Shown one piece after another: positions 38,160-48,149 of a DNA stretch of 64,000 nucleotides. The DNA lies in contig JBANSL010000002.1 of NCBI GenBank assembly GCA_037127255.1, positions 97,494,519-97,558,518 on the forward strand, in the 5' to 3' direction. The position numbers and the translations under genes are program-made. Origin of the DNA: Persicaria tinctoria. Lineage: Eukaryota > Streptophyta > Magnoliopsida > Caryophyllales > Polygonaceae. The notes below the pieces were generated by a model. It was not told the DNA's origin, did no database searches, and worked only from the letters and a program-made list of their open reading frames with translations. Every line of letters starts with the position of its first letter. The first letter of the stretch is position 1.

Positions 38160-39479
38160 TGATAGCATGAAATCTACATGCTTTTATTGATTATTTCAGG
38201 TAATGGTAGATCCGAGGAGGAGACATGAGTTGATAACACATTGGATGAGAATGTCTAGTTGATCGAAGAAGCTTACATGAAGATCTCAAGAGGTCCTAAG
38301 AAGAAGAAGCGAGCCTAAACGAAGAACAAATCTGCAGAAGTTGTCGCCAGACATGCTGAACTTGTTTTGCACTTTCTGGAGGCCTCGGTTGTCCGATTTA
38401 CTATTATGACCATGCGTTGGAAAGTTCTTTAAGAGAGATACAACTTTCATGTTGATGTCGAGAGCTGATTCAAGACGGAATTTCCGTGAAAGACCAATGC
38501 AGCGGCCGCCGCCAGGGACGTTGCAAAAAGAATACTGATGCTGCGGCCGCCGCATCTGTCGACAGCGATTATACGCTACCTTTTATTAAATGAAAACCCT
38601 AGAATCTTTTTATTTCTTTTATGGCCGACTTTGATGTTTTAAAAGGCCATGTTTTATGTTATTTACACAAGTTCTATTCTACTCATTCATTCATTAGATT
38701 AGGATTCAAGACGATTTTAGTGAGAGATTGAGAGCGATGTTCGCCATGGGCGGCTAAACTCTCTTCATTCTACTTGCGATTTGAAGCTTTATTTGGATTG
38801 AATTGTGAGTTTCTAATTCTTGTTCCTTATTTCCTATATTTGAATGCTTTAACTTCTTTGCGCTTATTGATTTATTGTTTTGTTCTTTCTTGTCTGGCCA
38901 ACTTGTTAGATCAATTCAATTGCTAGGGTTTTGTAGATTCCTGATTGCGAACCTTAACCCAAGTAGCAAACTTGTCCCTTTAGGGCTGATTGAACTAATT
39001 GGATGGGTAGGAAGTTGGATGTGTTGTTAAATCCCTCTTTAGGGACTGCAAATACCTTGGTTAATCTCTGAACTTAAAGCTATCAATTGGGTTAAATCCT
39101 TCTTTAGGGACTGTTCGATTGATAAGGGTTTGTAGGACTGATTGGACTAGTAACTATATTAGGTCGGGACAAGGGCATTCATAGGAAGACTAAAAGGACA
39201 AGAGGAAGTTACAATATCAATTCAACCAAATAAAGTGAATAGTTGTAGGTAGATTGGTCTTCTCTAAATTGTTTTGCATCAATCTGTTTATAGTTTATTT
39301 TGTTTTCTTTCTTGTTTCAATCATCCAAAAACCCCCCTTTCACTAATTGGTAAATACACTTTGCAAAGGAATACTTGATTCTCTGTGGGATCGACCTCTT
39401 ACTTGCTTGCTATACTAGTTTGTAGGTTTGAGTTTTATTTTGATACGGTTTATGCGACTAAAAACCATCCATCAATTTC
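38155..39479 (+). mobile_element. Solo LTR, 1.3 kb, gypsy-type
   Basis: LTR 38160-39474 starts TGATAGCATG and ends CCATCCATCA, flanked by the duplication ATTTC (38155-38159 and 39475-39479) in a satellite monomer. It contains the block GTTGGAAAGTTCTTTAAGAG and two GCGGCCGC-centred palindromes at about 38500-38555. The 3' part (GATCGACCTCTTACTTGC) resembles U5 of related gypsy LTRs. No internal region is left. Confidence 0.82.
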
Positions 39480-39860
39480 TCTTAAAACATCCGTAGTAAA
39501 GTCATAGCTTTTGAAGTTAGCTTTCCCACGAGTCCTCAAACGCCCCGATCGGACTAACGTATCTCTCGTTCTGTCAAAAATACTGAGCATCTGTCCGTAA
39601 CCCCTGTTCTAACTTCTAAGAGACATTACCGCAATTCCGGGCCCATTTTTTGTACATTCTGGGCACATTTGGTCATTCCGGGTGGGAGTTTTTTGGACAA
39701 ATGGCCTAAACAGCATCACACCTTGCCTAGTGCAAAGGATTTTGGATTTTTATTTTTTGAGATTGTTTCGTGGACTTACCCTTTTGAAAAAAGTCAAAAT
39801 TTTGTACAACTTCAAACCTAAGAAAAATGAATTTTTTGGCCATTTTAGAGGAGGATTTCT
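39480..39860 (+). repeat. ~358-bp tandem repeat, block 6
   Basis: Roughly one monomer, with a local insertion near 39615-39665 that partly repeats the TTCCGGGCCCATTT segment. Confidence 0.85.
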
Positions 39861-40690
39861 GGTGCGGGATGAACGTCGTTGGCTTTTTCATCCTTTTGCC
39901 AAATATCAATAATATCCTAACTCAATGCTCAAACCAATAGATTAGTAAACCAATAGATTGATAAACCCTGGAACTAGTATAGCAATGAAGTCCGGAGTCG
40001 AACTCACAGGGAAAAAAGGTTAATATTCCTAACAATGATTCCTTAAGACAATAGCAATAGTTTATGGAAAATTGGTAACAAAGTAAAGCGAATAGATCAA
40101 TGATTGCAAAGTAGTGATAATAAGATAGAAAATGTTTCACCTGTAATTCTCGACAATGGTTGTGGTTCAAGATCCTAGGATTGATTCAATAGTATTTATA
40201 AAGCATATGTCGACTTGACTAAGGTTGATTAATCCGTAAAGAAACAATCTTTTTTTATTCAATATCACGAAAGAATAGCATTAAACACTCAAGTTCTGAG
40301 ACCAATTGGCATATCGATTCAACGCAAATAGAAGACATGGAAGCAACCCTCTCGGCCCTATGAACATCTACTCGACATAGATCAATCGAAATCATCTACT
40401 AAAAAGACATAGAAATATCACTTAATCAATGACTTTGTTTGCTATCTAGAAAACAACAACGAATTCATAGCATAGATGCAATTCTTAACATGGTGATCAA
40501 TCATAGAAAGGAACACAAATATAATCAATAAGAACAAGATGATAAATATACTTAGAAATAACTAATTGAAATCAAATACTCACAATTCATTCAACCATGT
40601 CTTCGAATCACAGGCGAAACTATGAGTTTAGCAACTCATAGCCAAAGTAACGCTCATCTCTCTCAAAGTATTTCTCTCCTCTCAACAAAG
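39861..40690 (-). mobile_element. LTR fragment, gypsy-type, minus orientation
   Basis: Inserted after GAGGATTTCT of a satellite monomer. On the minus strand it carries CCCTGTGAGTTCGACTCCGG and GCTATACTAGTTCCAGGG, resembling the U5 segment (GGGTTCGACCCC, then CATACTATACTAGTTTG) of the LTRs at 26-37 kb. No second LTR, PBS or target duplication was recognised, so it is a partial, older copy. Confidence 0.5.
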
Positions 40691-41115
40691 TAGCACACGA
40701 CATTTTTCTATCAGCTTGGAATGTGTACTTTTTTCCAAAATGGGGTACTCCACGAAAAATCCCAAATTCTAAAAAAATGTAGAACCCAAAATTATTTAGA
40801 CTAGGCAATGTGTGATGCTAATTAGGCAATTGGTCTATGAAACGCCCACCCGAGATGCCCAAATAGCCCCGGAATGAAGGTAACGTGCCTCACTCTAGGA
40901 GTTACGGACACATGCTTGGTATTTCTGGCAAAACCAGAGCTACATTGGTCCGATCGAGCCATCTGAGAACTCTCTGGAAAGTTAACTTCAAGGCCTACGA
41001 CTTTACTGAGGATGTCTTCTGAGAAATCCCCTTCGAAAATGCCCAAAAAAAAAATCATTTTTCCATCAACTTGGAATGTGGATTTTTTTTCAAATGGGGG
41101 AGTCTATGAAAAATC
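40691..41115 (-). repeat. ~358-bp tandem repeat, inverted block 7
   Basis: A diverged monomer plus part of another in reverse orientation (GGCAATGTGTGATGCTAATT, then ACGGACACATGCTTGGTATT and GACTTTACTGAGGATGTC). This is the right end of the satellite field. Confidence 0.8.
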
Positions 41116-41764
41116 CCAATAGTCAGCTGTTTTCTTAACAAAGGATTAGTAATGTTGGTAACTAAACACTAAACTCTAGAGCTATAACATCATTGATCTT
41201 TTATAATCAACCAAATACATACATTTCTCAAATTAAACTTCTTATGCAAACAATGATGTCAAAAATCTTATAACAACTATGTGTGATTGTGCATATGGCA
41301 CCCTTATTTTTAGTTAACTACAAACCTCATACAATAGTATCAACATATACAATCTCTAATGAAAAGCAATATATTTTGAATCGATATCAGCCACCATCAC
41401 AAAACACGCACTCCTTCGCCCAAGCAGAGATGCATTATCTATTATTGGAATATAGGATTATCCCACATTACTGTTAAACTTTATAAAATCGATACGAAGT
41501 ATTTATCTCACAAAGTCACAAAAGTATATAGCAAACAATTGTTTTCACCACTCAATCCTTTTCTTATCAACTTATTTTCAAATCTTCATTACAAATGTAT
41601 CACACCATTTATGATTATCTCTCTTCTTTTTTATATACATGAAACAAATCTAAACTAATTATCTATGTTGTATACTTGTATCATGCCTCGTATATAGAGA
41701 ACTTCCAATATTGTCCGACCAAAATAAAATATTTCAAAAAAATATGTAAACCAATAACAAATTG
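41116..41764. other. Intergenic DNA upstream of the small host gene
   Basis: AT-rich sequence with no repeat or gene structure recognised. Confidence 0.5.
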
Positions 41765-41773
41765 ACACGTGGC
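41765..41773 (+). promoter_or_regulatory. G-box/ABRE-type element
   Basis: ACACGTGGC lies 137 bp upstream of the ATG at 41910. CACGTGGC is the core bound by plant bZIP and bHLH factors and is common in ABA- or light-responsive promoters. A role here is inferred only from position. Confidence 0.45.
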
Positions 41774-41909
41774 GTAGTCTCCTCACCCCGAAGACTAGTT
41801 TAGACGACAATTCACATTTCTTCTTCCCCAAACCTTGTTCGCCCTTTGATTGTGCTTTTCCCAAATCCATTCCTCTTTACATCCAAATTCCAAAATTCCC
41901 CTTTTGTCA

Positions 41910-42386
41910 ATGAAAACCCTAAATCACGAACACGACGACATCGACAAGGATTTCTTGATCTTCAATGGCGTCAACGGAAAAAACCAAGCCTCGCCAAGCA
42001 CTGGTATCGAGCTCATCACCATCACCCCCAGCCACGCCTCCTACACCAGCCTCCGCGACGTGATCGGCGGGGCCTCGTCGCCGTCGGCGCCGGCATCTCC
42101 CAGCTGGAAGAGCTGCCGCGAGGACGTCCCGATCAGGAACCCTCTGGTGAAGCAGGCGGCGATTTCTTACTTGCAGCCATTGTCGTCGCCGCCGGGGACC
42201 GAAGATCGGAGCTGGACGGAGAAGATCACTGCGAATCTGAATAGATGCTTCCTTGGCGACGTCGACGACGACGGTGTTGAGCTGGGGTGCATGAGTCCGC
42301 TAGACGGTGCCGTTGTGGCTCCGATTAAGGAGGTTTTAGGGAGGATCTTCAGGGCGTTCTGGACGGCGGAGGATCATCAAGATTGA
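41910..42386 (+). CDS. Small intronless host gene, 158 aa, function unknown
   Basis: An open frame from ATG 41910 to TGA 42386. The start MKTLNHEHDD was chosen over an in-frame earlier start because the upstream part reads like UTR and the GC content rises at this ATG. The protein is soluble, with no signal peptide or membrane segment. It has a Ser/Pro-rich middle, a conserved-looking core (TSLRDVIGG, then REDVPIRNPLVKQAAISYLQ) and a C-terminus ending in an amphipathic VLGRIFRAFW helix. It resembles short plant proteins of unknown function carrying an RNPLVKxAAxxYLQP motif; I cannot name the family. GC-rich coding sequence amid AT-rich DNA and an upstream G-box support a real gene. Confidence 0.75.
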   Translation: MKTLNHEHDDIDKDFLIFNGVNGKNQASPSTGIELITITPSHASYTSLRDVIGGASSPSAPASPSWKSCREDVPIRNPLVKQAAISYLQPLSSPPGTEDRSWTEKITANLNRCFLGDVDDDGVELGCMSPLDGAVVAPIKEVLGRIFRAFWTAEDHQD

Positions 42387-43050
42387 ATTTTTAGGGTTTT
42401 TCGTCTTTTATTTTTGTGAATTTGGGGAGTGAATTAAATTTTTGGGAAGCTCTATTTTGACTGGTAGATGAGATAGGTCAAAGTCAACAACAACTTGATC
42501 AGTTGTAGTTCTACACAGAATTTTTTTTCTTTGAAAAAAAATATTCCCACCCATCTCGTTTGTTTTTTAGATGGTGGTGGTGGTGGATGTAATACAACAA
42601 CTATACAAGTTGGACATACATTTGTATATTGAACATAATTAATACTCCATTTATTCGGTAAAACATATCGTTTACTATTTACGTACGGTTCTTTAAAATA
42701 ATAAAAATTATATAAAATTTTTATTTTTTTATAAAAAAATAACAAGTTTGTACTTATTAATAATAACTATGAAATTGTTTAAAAAAATAGATATTTTATA
42801 TAGTTTTTATCTTATAAAAAAATGTGCGTGAATAGTAGAATGACATGTTTTACCGAACGGAGATAGTTTTTTTTAATTACTCGGAATCTATAGATAAAGT
42901 TAAAGGAATTAGATATTGTTGGACAAAAATGCGCGAATAATCGTACAACACGTTTTATTTGATTTTTAATATTTGAGTTCGACCCCATTTGGTTATCCTC
43001 TTGATTCGAAGTTGTATCGATACCAAGATTTGAATGGTTTTGGTGATTTG
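42387..43050. other. 3' flank of the small gene and AT-rich spacer
   Basis: Long A/T homopolymer-rich sequence with no coding region. The last 100 bp lead into the stem-loop repeat array. Confidence 0.5.
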
Positions 43051-44080
43051 GGCTGCACCCGAATTTAGCGGGCTGCCTACGTATCTCTTGGAAGAGAATC
43101 AAGCCTCACGTAATTCAGAGTGTTTTGGATTTTGTGTTTAGTTTGGTTTGGATTTTGTTTTCTTGTATGCATCAGAGGATGAAGTTCATGCCCACCTTCT
43201 ACGAAGGGTAGCTCGAACAACACTCCACCCGAGTAACCTGAGCCCACCTTCTCGGAAGGGTAACCCAAGCACCCGCCTATCATTTGCATAGAAAACGATT
43301 TGTGATTTTGATGTGGAGTTTGATTTGTTTTGAGATATGAGATTTGACTTAAAGGTCAAATTGGGGATTGTGATTGAACTCGTTTGTGAGTTCCCTACGT
43401 ACCCTTTTGGAAGGGATCAAATCAAACGTAGTTCTTGAAAAAGCCAAATTTGAATTTGGTATTTGTTTTATGACGTTTTGGTTGTGACCGAACTCAACGA
43501 GCGGACGCTTTGTATCAAGTCGGAGGAGACACTTTGGATTTGACGGAAATTTAATTTTTGGGACGACTTGGAGTCGAAAAGTGAATTTGAAGAGATTTGA
43601 TTTGAAAGTTTGGATGTGACTGGACTCGGTGAGAATTTGATTTACACCGGGTTTCCTACGTATCCACTTGATTAGTGGAATCAAGTCATCGTAGTTCTAA
43701 GAGAACCACTTTAATTGGTTTGGTTTGGCGATTGAACCCGACTAGCTTTTAGCTTTATGTCGAGCTTCCTACGTACCCGTTTGGACGGGATCAATTCGGG
43801 TGTAGTTTTGTAGCGAACCAATTTAATTTGTTTGGTTTTGGCCTCATATTCATTTAAAGGGAATTTAGAGCCAAACGACTGTACCCGATATATTTTTAGA
43901 ATTTAATATCAGGTTACCTACGTAACTCATAAACGAGTATCAAGTCTTTACGTAGTTCTTTTTTATAAGCAAATTTGATTTAATTTGAGAAGGGTGACTG
44001 AATCCGATATATATTGAATTTTAATATCGGATTTCCTACGTAACTCGTAAACGAGTATCAAGTCTTTACGTAGTTCTGCC
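43051..44080 (+). repeat. Six-copy double stem-loop repeat array
   Basis: Six units share CCTACGTA, a variable hairpin, ATCAA(G/A), and ACGTAGTTC. Cores start at 43076, 43394, 43655, 43768, 43917 and 44035. Just before each core lies a first hairpin (CCCG/CGGG, GAACTC/GAGTTC, CGGTG/CACCG, CGAC/GTCG, GATAT/ATATC, ATCCGATAT/ATATCGGAT). Inside each core lies a second (TCTCTT/AAGAGA, CCCTT/AAGGG, TCCACT/AGTGGA, CCCGT/ACGGG, ACTC/GAGT, ACTCGT/ACGAGT). The outer CTACGTA pairs with TACGTAG or a shorter version of it. Two further hairpins (ACCTTCTACGAAGGGT and ACCTTCTCGGAAGGGT) lie at 43194-43262. No ORF spans the array. It may be part of the untranslated region of an unidentified retroelement. Confidence 0.8.
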
Positions 44081-44129
44081 TATGAACCAAGTTTATATAT
44101 ATTTGGTGAAACTTGATTTAAGATTTTGA

Positions 44130-44340
44130 CTCCGTTTTTGTTTAGGAGCCGATTTGAGATTAACCCACTAGAATTAATCGGCAAAGAATATTTATGAGTT
44201 TTAATTTGACATTTTAATAAAACTCAAATTCTTAATTTATGCCGATTATAATTCTTATACTTTAGTGGGTGAGTTTTGTAATTAAGCTCACATTTTTTAT
44301 CCATGAGCCGATTGATGTGCTCACATCTAGTATAATATAA
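44130..44340. repeat. Imperfect inverted repeat (~100 bp)
   Basis: CCCACTAGAATTAATCGGC near 44164-44182 pairs with GCCGATTATAATTC and TAGTGGG (44241-44269), enclosing an inner pair TTATGAGTTTTAATT / AATAAAACTCAAATT. GAGCCGATT recurs at 44147 and 44303. It follows directly on the stem-loop array and may belong to the same element. Confidence 0.5.
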
Positions 44341-44445
44341 ACACACATTATATATTTTTTGTTTGTTTGTTTGAAAGGGCTCGGCCCAAATGAATTAAAA
44401 AAATGATCAGCCCAATCCATTTCTTATTTGACTTGTTTAACTCAG

Positions 44446-44560
44446 GCCATGCTCCTCTTTCTTTTCTGTACAGCACGTCACACATCATCGGCTCCTTTTA
44501 TCAGAACGCATAGGCCATGCTCCTCTTTCTTTTCTGTACAACACGTCAAACGGGTACCAA
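44446..44560. repeat. 69-bp tandem duplication
   Basis: A segment beginning GGCCATGCTCCTCTTTCTTT, followed by TCTGTACARCACGTCA, occurs at about 44446 and again at about 44515, just upstream of the SINE. Confidence 0.7.
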
Positions 44561-44565
44561 TCACA

Positions 44566-44745
44566 AGTTGGTGTAGTGGTTGTGGGGTTACATCCCATGC
44601 CAAGAGGTTCGAAGTTCGAATCCTCTTGGAAACATAGAGTCGCTTGTGAGTGGGACGGTCAACCCCTTAAATGGGACATACAGTACCCGATCCAGATGTA
44701 GAGCGACCGAGTCGATCGAACTGGACTAAGATCAAAAAAAAAAAA
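44566..44745 (+). mobile_element. tRNA-derived SINE
   Basis: About 180 bp. The A-box-like TTGGTGTAGTGGTT is at 44568-44581 and the B-box-like GTTCGAATCC near 44615. The latter sits in a CCAAGAGG...CCTCTTGG stem like a tRNA T-arm. A tRNA-unrelated body follows, and the element ends in a 12-nt poly(A) at 44734-44745. This is the standard architecture of a pol III-transcribed plant SINE mobilised by a LINE. No target duplication was found. Confidence 0.72.
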
Positions 44746-45655
44746 GCGGCGATTCTTTTGACGATCGAAGACTGTTTAGTTGGTGCCCTCCGGAGGATCG
44801 GCGTAGCAAGTGTAGCCCATAGCAAAAAGGCGGAGCCGCCAGGATCACAAGGTCGACAACACGGATGAGTGAGCCCGAAGATCAATGGGACCCGACTCCG
44901 AAGGTACGGCCAAGACAGTTCGATCAAGCGTGGTCCTGAAAGGGACTTGCCGGCAACCAACAGGCAATTTTCTTCAATTTATTTGATTTGGCCTGATATC
45001 TGTGTTTTCGATTGTGTTTGGGTTGCTCTAGAATCCCTCCTGAGTTCTTTAATTGCTCAAATTTGGGGCTCACCTGCCCAATACAAATTAATTTAGTTTG
45101 AGCGATGAATCTGAAATTCCAATTTGTGAACACCAAATTTGTTTGCATTTTTTCATGCTTTCTATGGAATTCAGATTGACATTCGCCTATTTGTGGACGG
45201 TTATTTTTTCCTTGAAAACTTCATCCAATTTGTGAACACCAAACCGACTAATTTTTTTTTGTCTGGAGAAATTAAGTCTTGATTTGCCTGGCCGATTAAA
45301 AGCTTTGTAGCAAACCATTTGAGTGGAAATTTCGCCAGAGTTTCGCCTTGATTTGGGGCATTTGATGATTCTGAAACTCAGACCACACGAAGAAGCTCGC
45401 AAGGTTCTCGAGGGTTAGGTTTCAAGAATCACACTAAGGACAAATAACATAATTTCGGCAGCAATTCGACCCGGTTTTTAGCGATTTGATGATTCCGGAA
45501 CCCAGACCATGGAGAAAGCTCGCAAGGTTTTCCATGGTGGGATTCCGAGAATCGAATATAGATCAACCAAAACTACTACATTGTTTTCTGCCTGCTCTTC
45601 CTGCTGTTGATTTCCTTTTTGTTTTGGTTTTGTGGGTGGTTGCAGATGCAGGCAA
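44746..45655 (+). other. Possible remains of a small host gene, split by the copia insertion
   Basis: At 44865 an ATG opens MSEPEDQWDPTPK, followed by GTACGG, a possible splice donor. At 45600-45645 a pyrimidine-rich stretch ends in TTGCAG, a good acceptor. The next codons, ATGCAGGCA, run into the copia insertion and continue after it (53486 onward: ATTGCCCAGGAAGATGAAG) to a TGA at about 53538. Two diverged copies of a segment with TGATTC(T/C)G and GAAGCTCGCAAGG/GAAAGCTCGCAAGG lie at about 45363-45415 and 45486-45535. This is suggestive only; no protein family was recognised. Confidence 0.25.
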
Positions 45656-46321
45656 TGAAGGAATTGATGTCCTTTAATTGATGTGTAAAATACTAATGAT
45701 ATAATAGGATTAAAATGGAGATTTATAATCTGAATAATTTAGATAATTATAGTGCTTTGCTAGAAGCCAACTATAATTTATAGATTAAATTATATTTAAT
45801 CTATTGCTATTTTATTCAGGTCCTATAAGGTCACACACAAAGAGTATTAGGAATTGGATAATTGATTAATAATAATAATAAGTTATTATTGTTGATATAG
45901 TTTGTGGATAGAAGATAAAAGATAAAGGTGACTTATTAGGAATAAGTTGACCTAGTTTCTACAATATATAAGGAGACTTATTGAGAATAAGTCTTAACCT
46001 TATATGGGATTATACGTGTCTCCAAAATCTCCTCCCACCACAAATCGCTTGCCTCCCTAACTCGTAGGGTGAGTTGCAATCCTTCGATCATTCGTTCTAG
46101 CAAACGGAGACAAGGAGATCCAATCCCGTGCTCGTGTGGACCAAGTAGAGGAGTCGCGCTTAAGGCTCTTTTCTCCAAAGGTGATTTCGAATCAAGGTTC
46201 CGCACAAGAAAGGTACGACTTTTCCCCTCTATATTGTTCATATCAATTCATGCATGAGATCCCGAATTAGATGTTAGAAAACAGTTTTCTACCCTTCCGC
46301 TGCGCGTCTAATTATCCAACA
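45656..46321 (+). repeat. 5' LTR of the copia element
   Basis: 666 bp, TGAAGGAATTGATG... to ...ATCCAACA. A TATA-like ACAATATATAAGG at 45961-45973 is a plausible promoter. Confidence 0.95.
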
Positions 46322-47942
46322 GTGGCATCAGAGCCTCTTGCATAAATTGATATGATCGATTGATTTTCTTGTTAGTTTTAATTCAATTTAGCAATATATT
46401 TGATATATGGAATAATTCGTATGATTGAAATTATGATTTTGATTGATTGGATAAATTTTGATACGTCAAATTAGTTCAACCTACTGTCTCTTTTGATCGA
46501 AAAACTCTGGTGAAATTAGTTCACCGCCGCCGACTCAATTTTAAGTCTATCAATTTCATACAGTACATGATTGTTCACATAAATGATTGGAATTTGTTTC
46601 CGATCTAAGCCGGTCAACCTTCTCTAAATGATTGGAATACATCGATCAGTGTATGAAATTGAAAACATACAAGAGATATGATTTCTTATATAATTAATGG
46701 AATATTTGATTTCGTAATCCTACAATTGTCAAAATTTGTAATTGTTATAAAATTTGAGTGGGAGTGGATGGGGCGGAATTAGGGTTATGGAAGACATTCA
46801 TGATTTTAGTGTAAAATCTTAAATTACTTTAATTAGATATGGTAGATATCTTATCCCTAATAAAAATATTTTATCCAATTATACAAGGTAATAGTTACCA
46901 TAAAATTTATTCCATATATATGATTGCTAAATTTGAATTAAATATCAAGAATATTAAATTAGTTATTTTATTAGATAATTTAATTGATTTGAGTTAAATA
47001 GTTTATTAATATGATTAATATTCTATTTCTTGTTTATATTAATTTGATTAATATTTTGATGTTATATTAATTGTGATTAATATTTATTTAATATTTGATA
47101 TTATTGCATGCGGTGACTAGTTTGGCCCAAGTAGCATATAAATACGATATGCGTATCGTTATGTATTTTTGTACACGATCTGCGTATCGTTATGTATTTT
47201 TGTAATTTAATTTTTGAAAGTAAATTTATTTATACATTGTACAAAAGAAGACGTTACAAGATTCAAGGATGGAGATCCAAAAGGAGAATCAAGGATGAAG
47301 ATCCAAGAAGCTAGAAGAACCTTGAAGATTTATCTTTTTGGTTTTCTTTTCATTAGGGGCCATACTAGGATCACAATTTATTTTTTGCATGTGTTTGGTT
47401 TATGCTTGCATGTTTGATTATGTTGTTTGTTCACTTGATAATTAGACTTGCATGAAAAACCTAGTTCCCTTAAAAGAAAATTGAGAGTATGCCTTTCCAA
47501 TTCATAACCTATGAGGCCCTTGGAATTTGATGGATAGGTTTTGCCAAAGCAAGGTGTCCATGCTTTGACCTTGGGATAGTACGGGTAAATCTATATAAGG
47601 GATTTATAGCCTTGAATTGGTTCTACTCAACAAAAGACCAAAAGACAAAGTTTTGGATTTTGAGGCATGGGATAGATTTACATAAGATGTGATCTATCAA
47701 CCAAGAGTTATAAATGTTATAACTAATAAAAGTTACTTACCTTGTCACATAAGAGTTAGGGTAGTGCCAAAGCACGCTAATGTCTTATCTGTAATAGGAT
47801 CTTGGAATCATTTTATTCAAAGGGAAATTTATTTGATGGATAAAATGGCATTAGCTTATTTACATTTAAAGCATGTTCAAATTTTAAGCTTTTTGCATGA
47901 CAAACATGATTCATATTTTGCATGTTCTATGTTGTAGATATC
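46322..47942 (+). other. Copia PBS and long 5' leader
   Basis: PBS from 46323. A 1.6-kb untranslated leader precedes gag. Within it a 24-nt segment (TGCGTATCG, then TTATGTATTTTTGTA) is repeated in tandem at about 47148-47205. No coding sequence was recognised. Confidence 0.75.
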
Positions 47943-48149
47943 ATGAACAGAAACGATAACCCAACCATCATCAATTTGCGTTCAATTCTTGAGAAGAATA
48001 AGTTGAACGGCAATAATTTCCTCGATTGGGAAAGAAATCTGAGAATTGTTCTCAGGTCTGAAGGAAAAGAGAGTGTACTTGACACCCCAATCCCAAAATT
48101 GACTGATGCCTCTACTCAAGCTGAGAAGGATCAGGAAAAACAAAGATAA
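47943..48149 (+). pseudogene. gag: Copia gag N-terminus, separated by a frameshift
   Basis: The frame from ATG 47943 gives MNRNDNPTIINLRSILEKNK, a typical copia Gag start, followed by a LNGNNFLDWERNLRIVL motif. It ends at a TAA at 48147-48149. The continuation of Gag is in another frame from about 48130. The shift lies near the A-rich GGAAAAACAAAG at 48134-48145 and is most simply a small indel. Copia elements normally make one Gag-Pol protein, so this copy is probably unable to make a full-length one. Confidence 0.8.

Noticed and set aside
43051..44080. CRISPR-like array (regular repeats with variable inserts)
   Set aside because: Eukaryotic context, irregular spacing, and the variable parts are self-complementary stems rather than spacers.
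43051..44080. Hammerhead ribozyme array as in plant retrozymes
   Set aside because: No CUGAUGA or GAAA core motifs in the right arrangement were found in any unit.
44568..44630. Genuine tRNA gene
   Set aside because: No complete cloverleaf or acceptor stem, followed by a long unrelated body and poly(A); a SINE explains it better.
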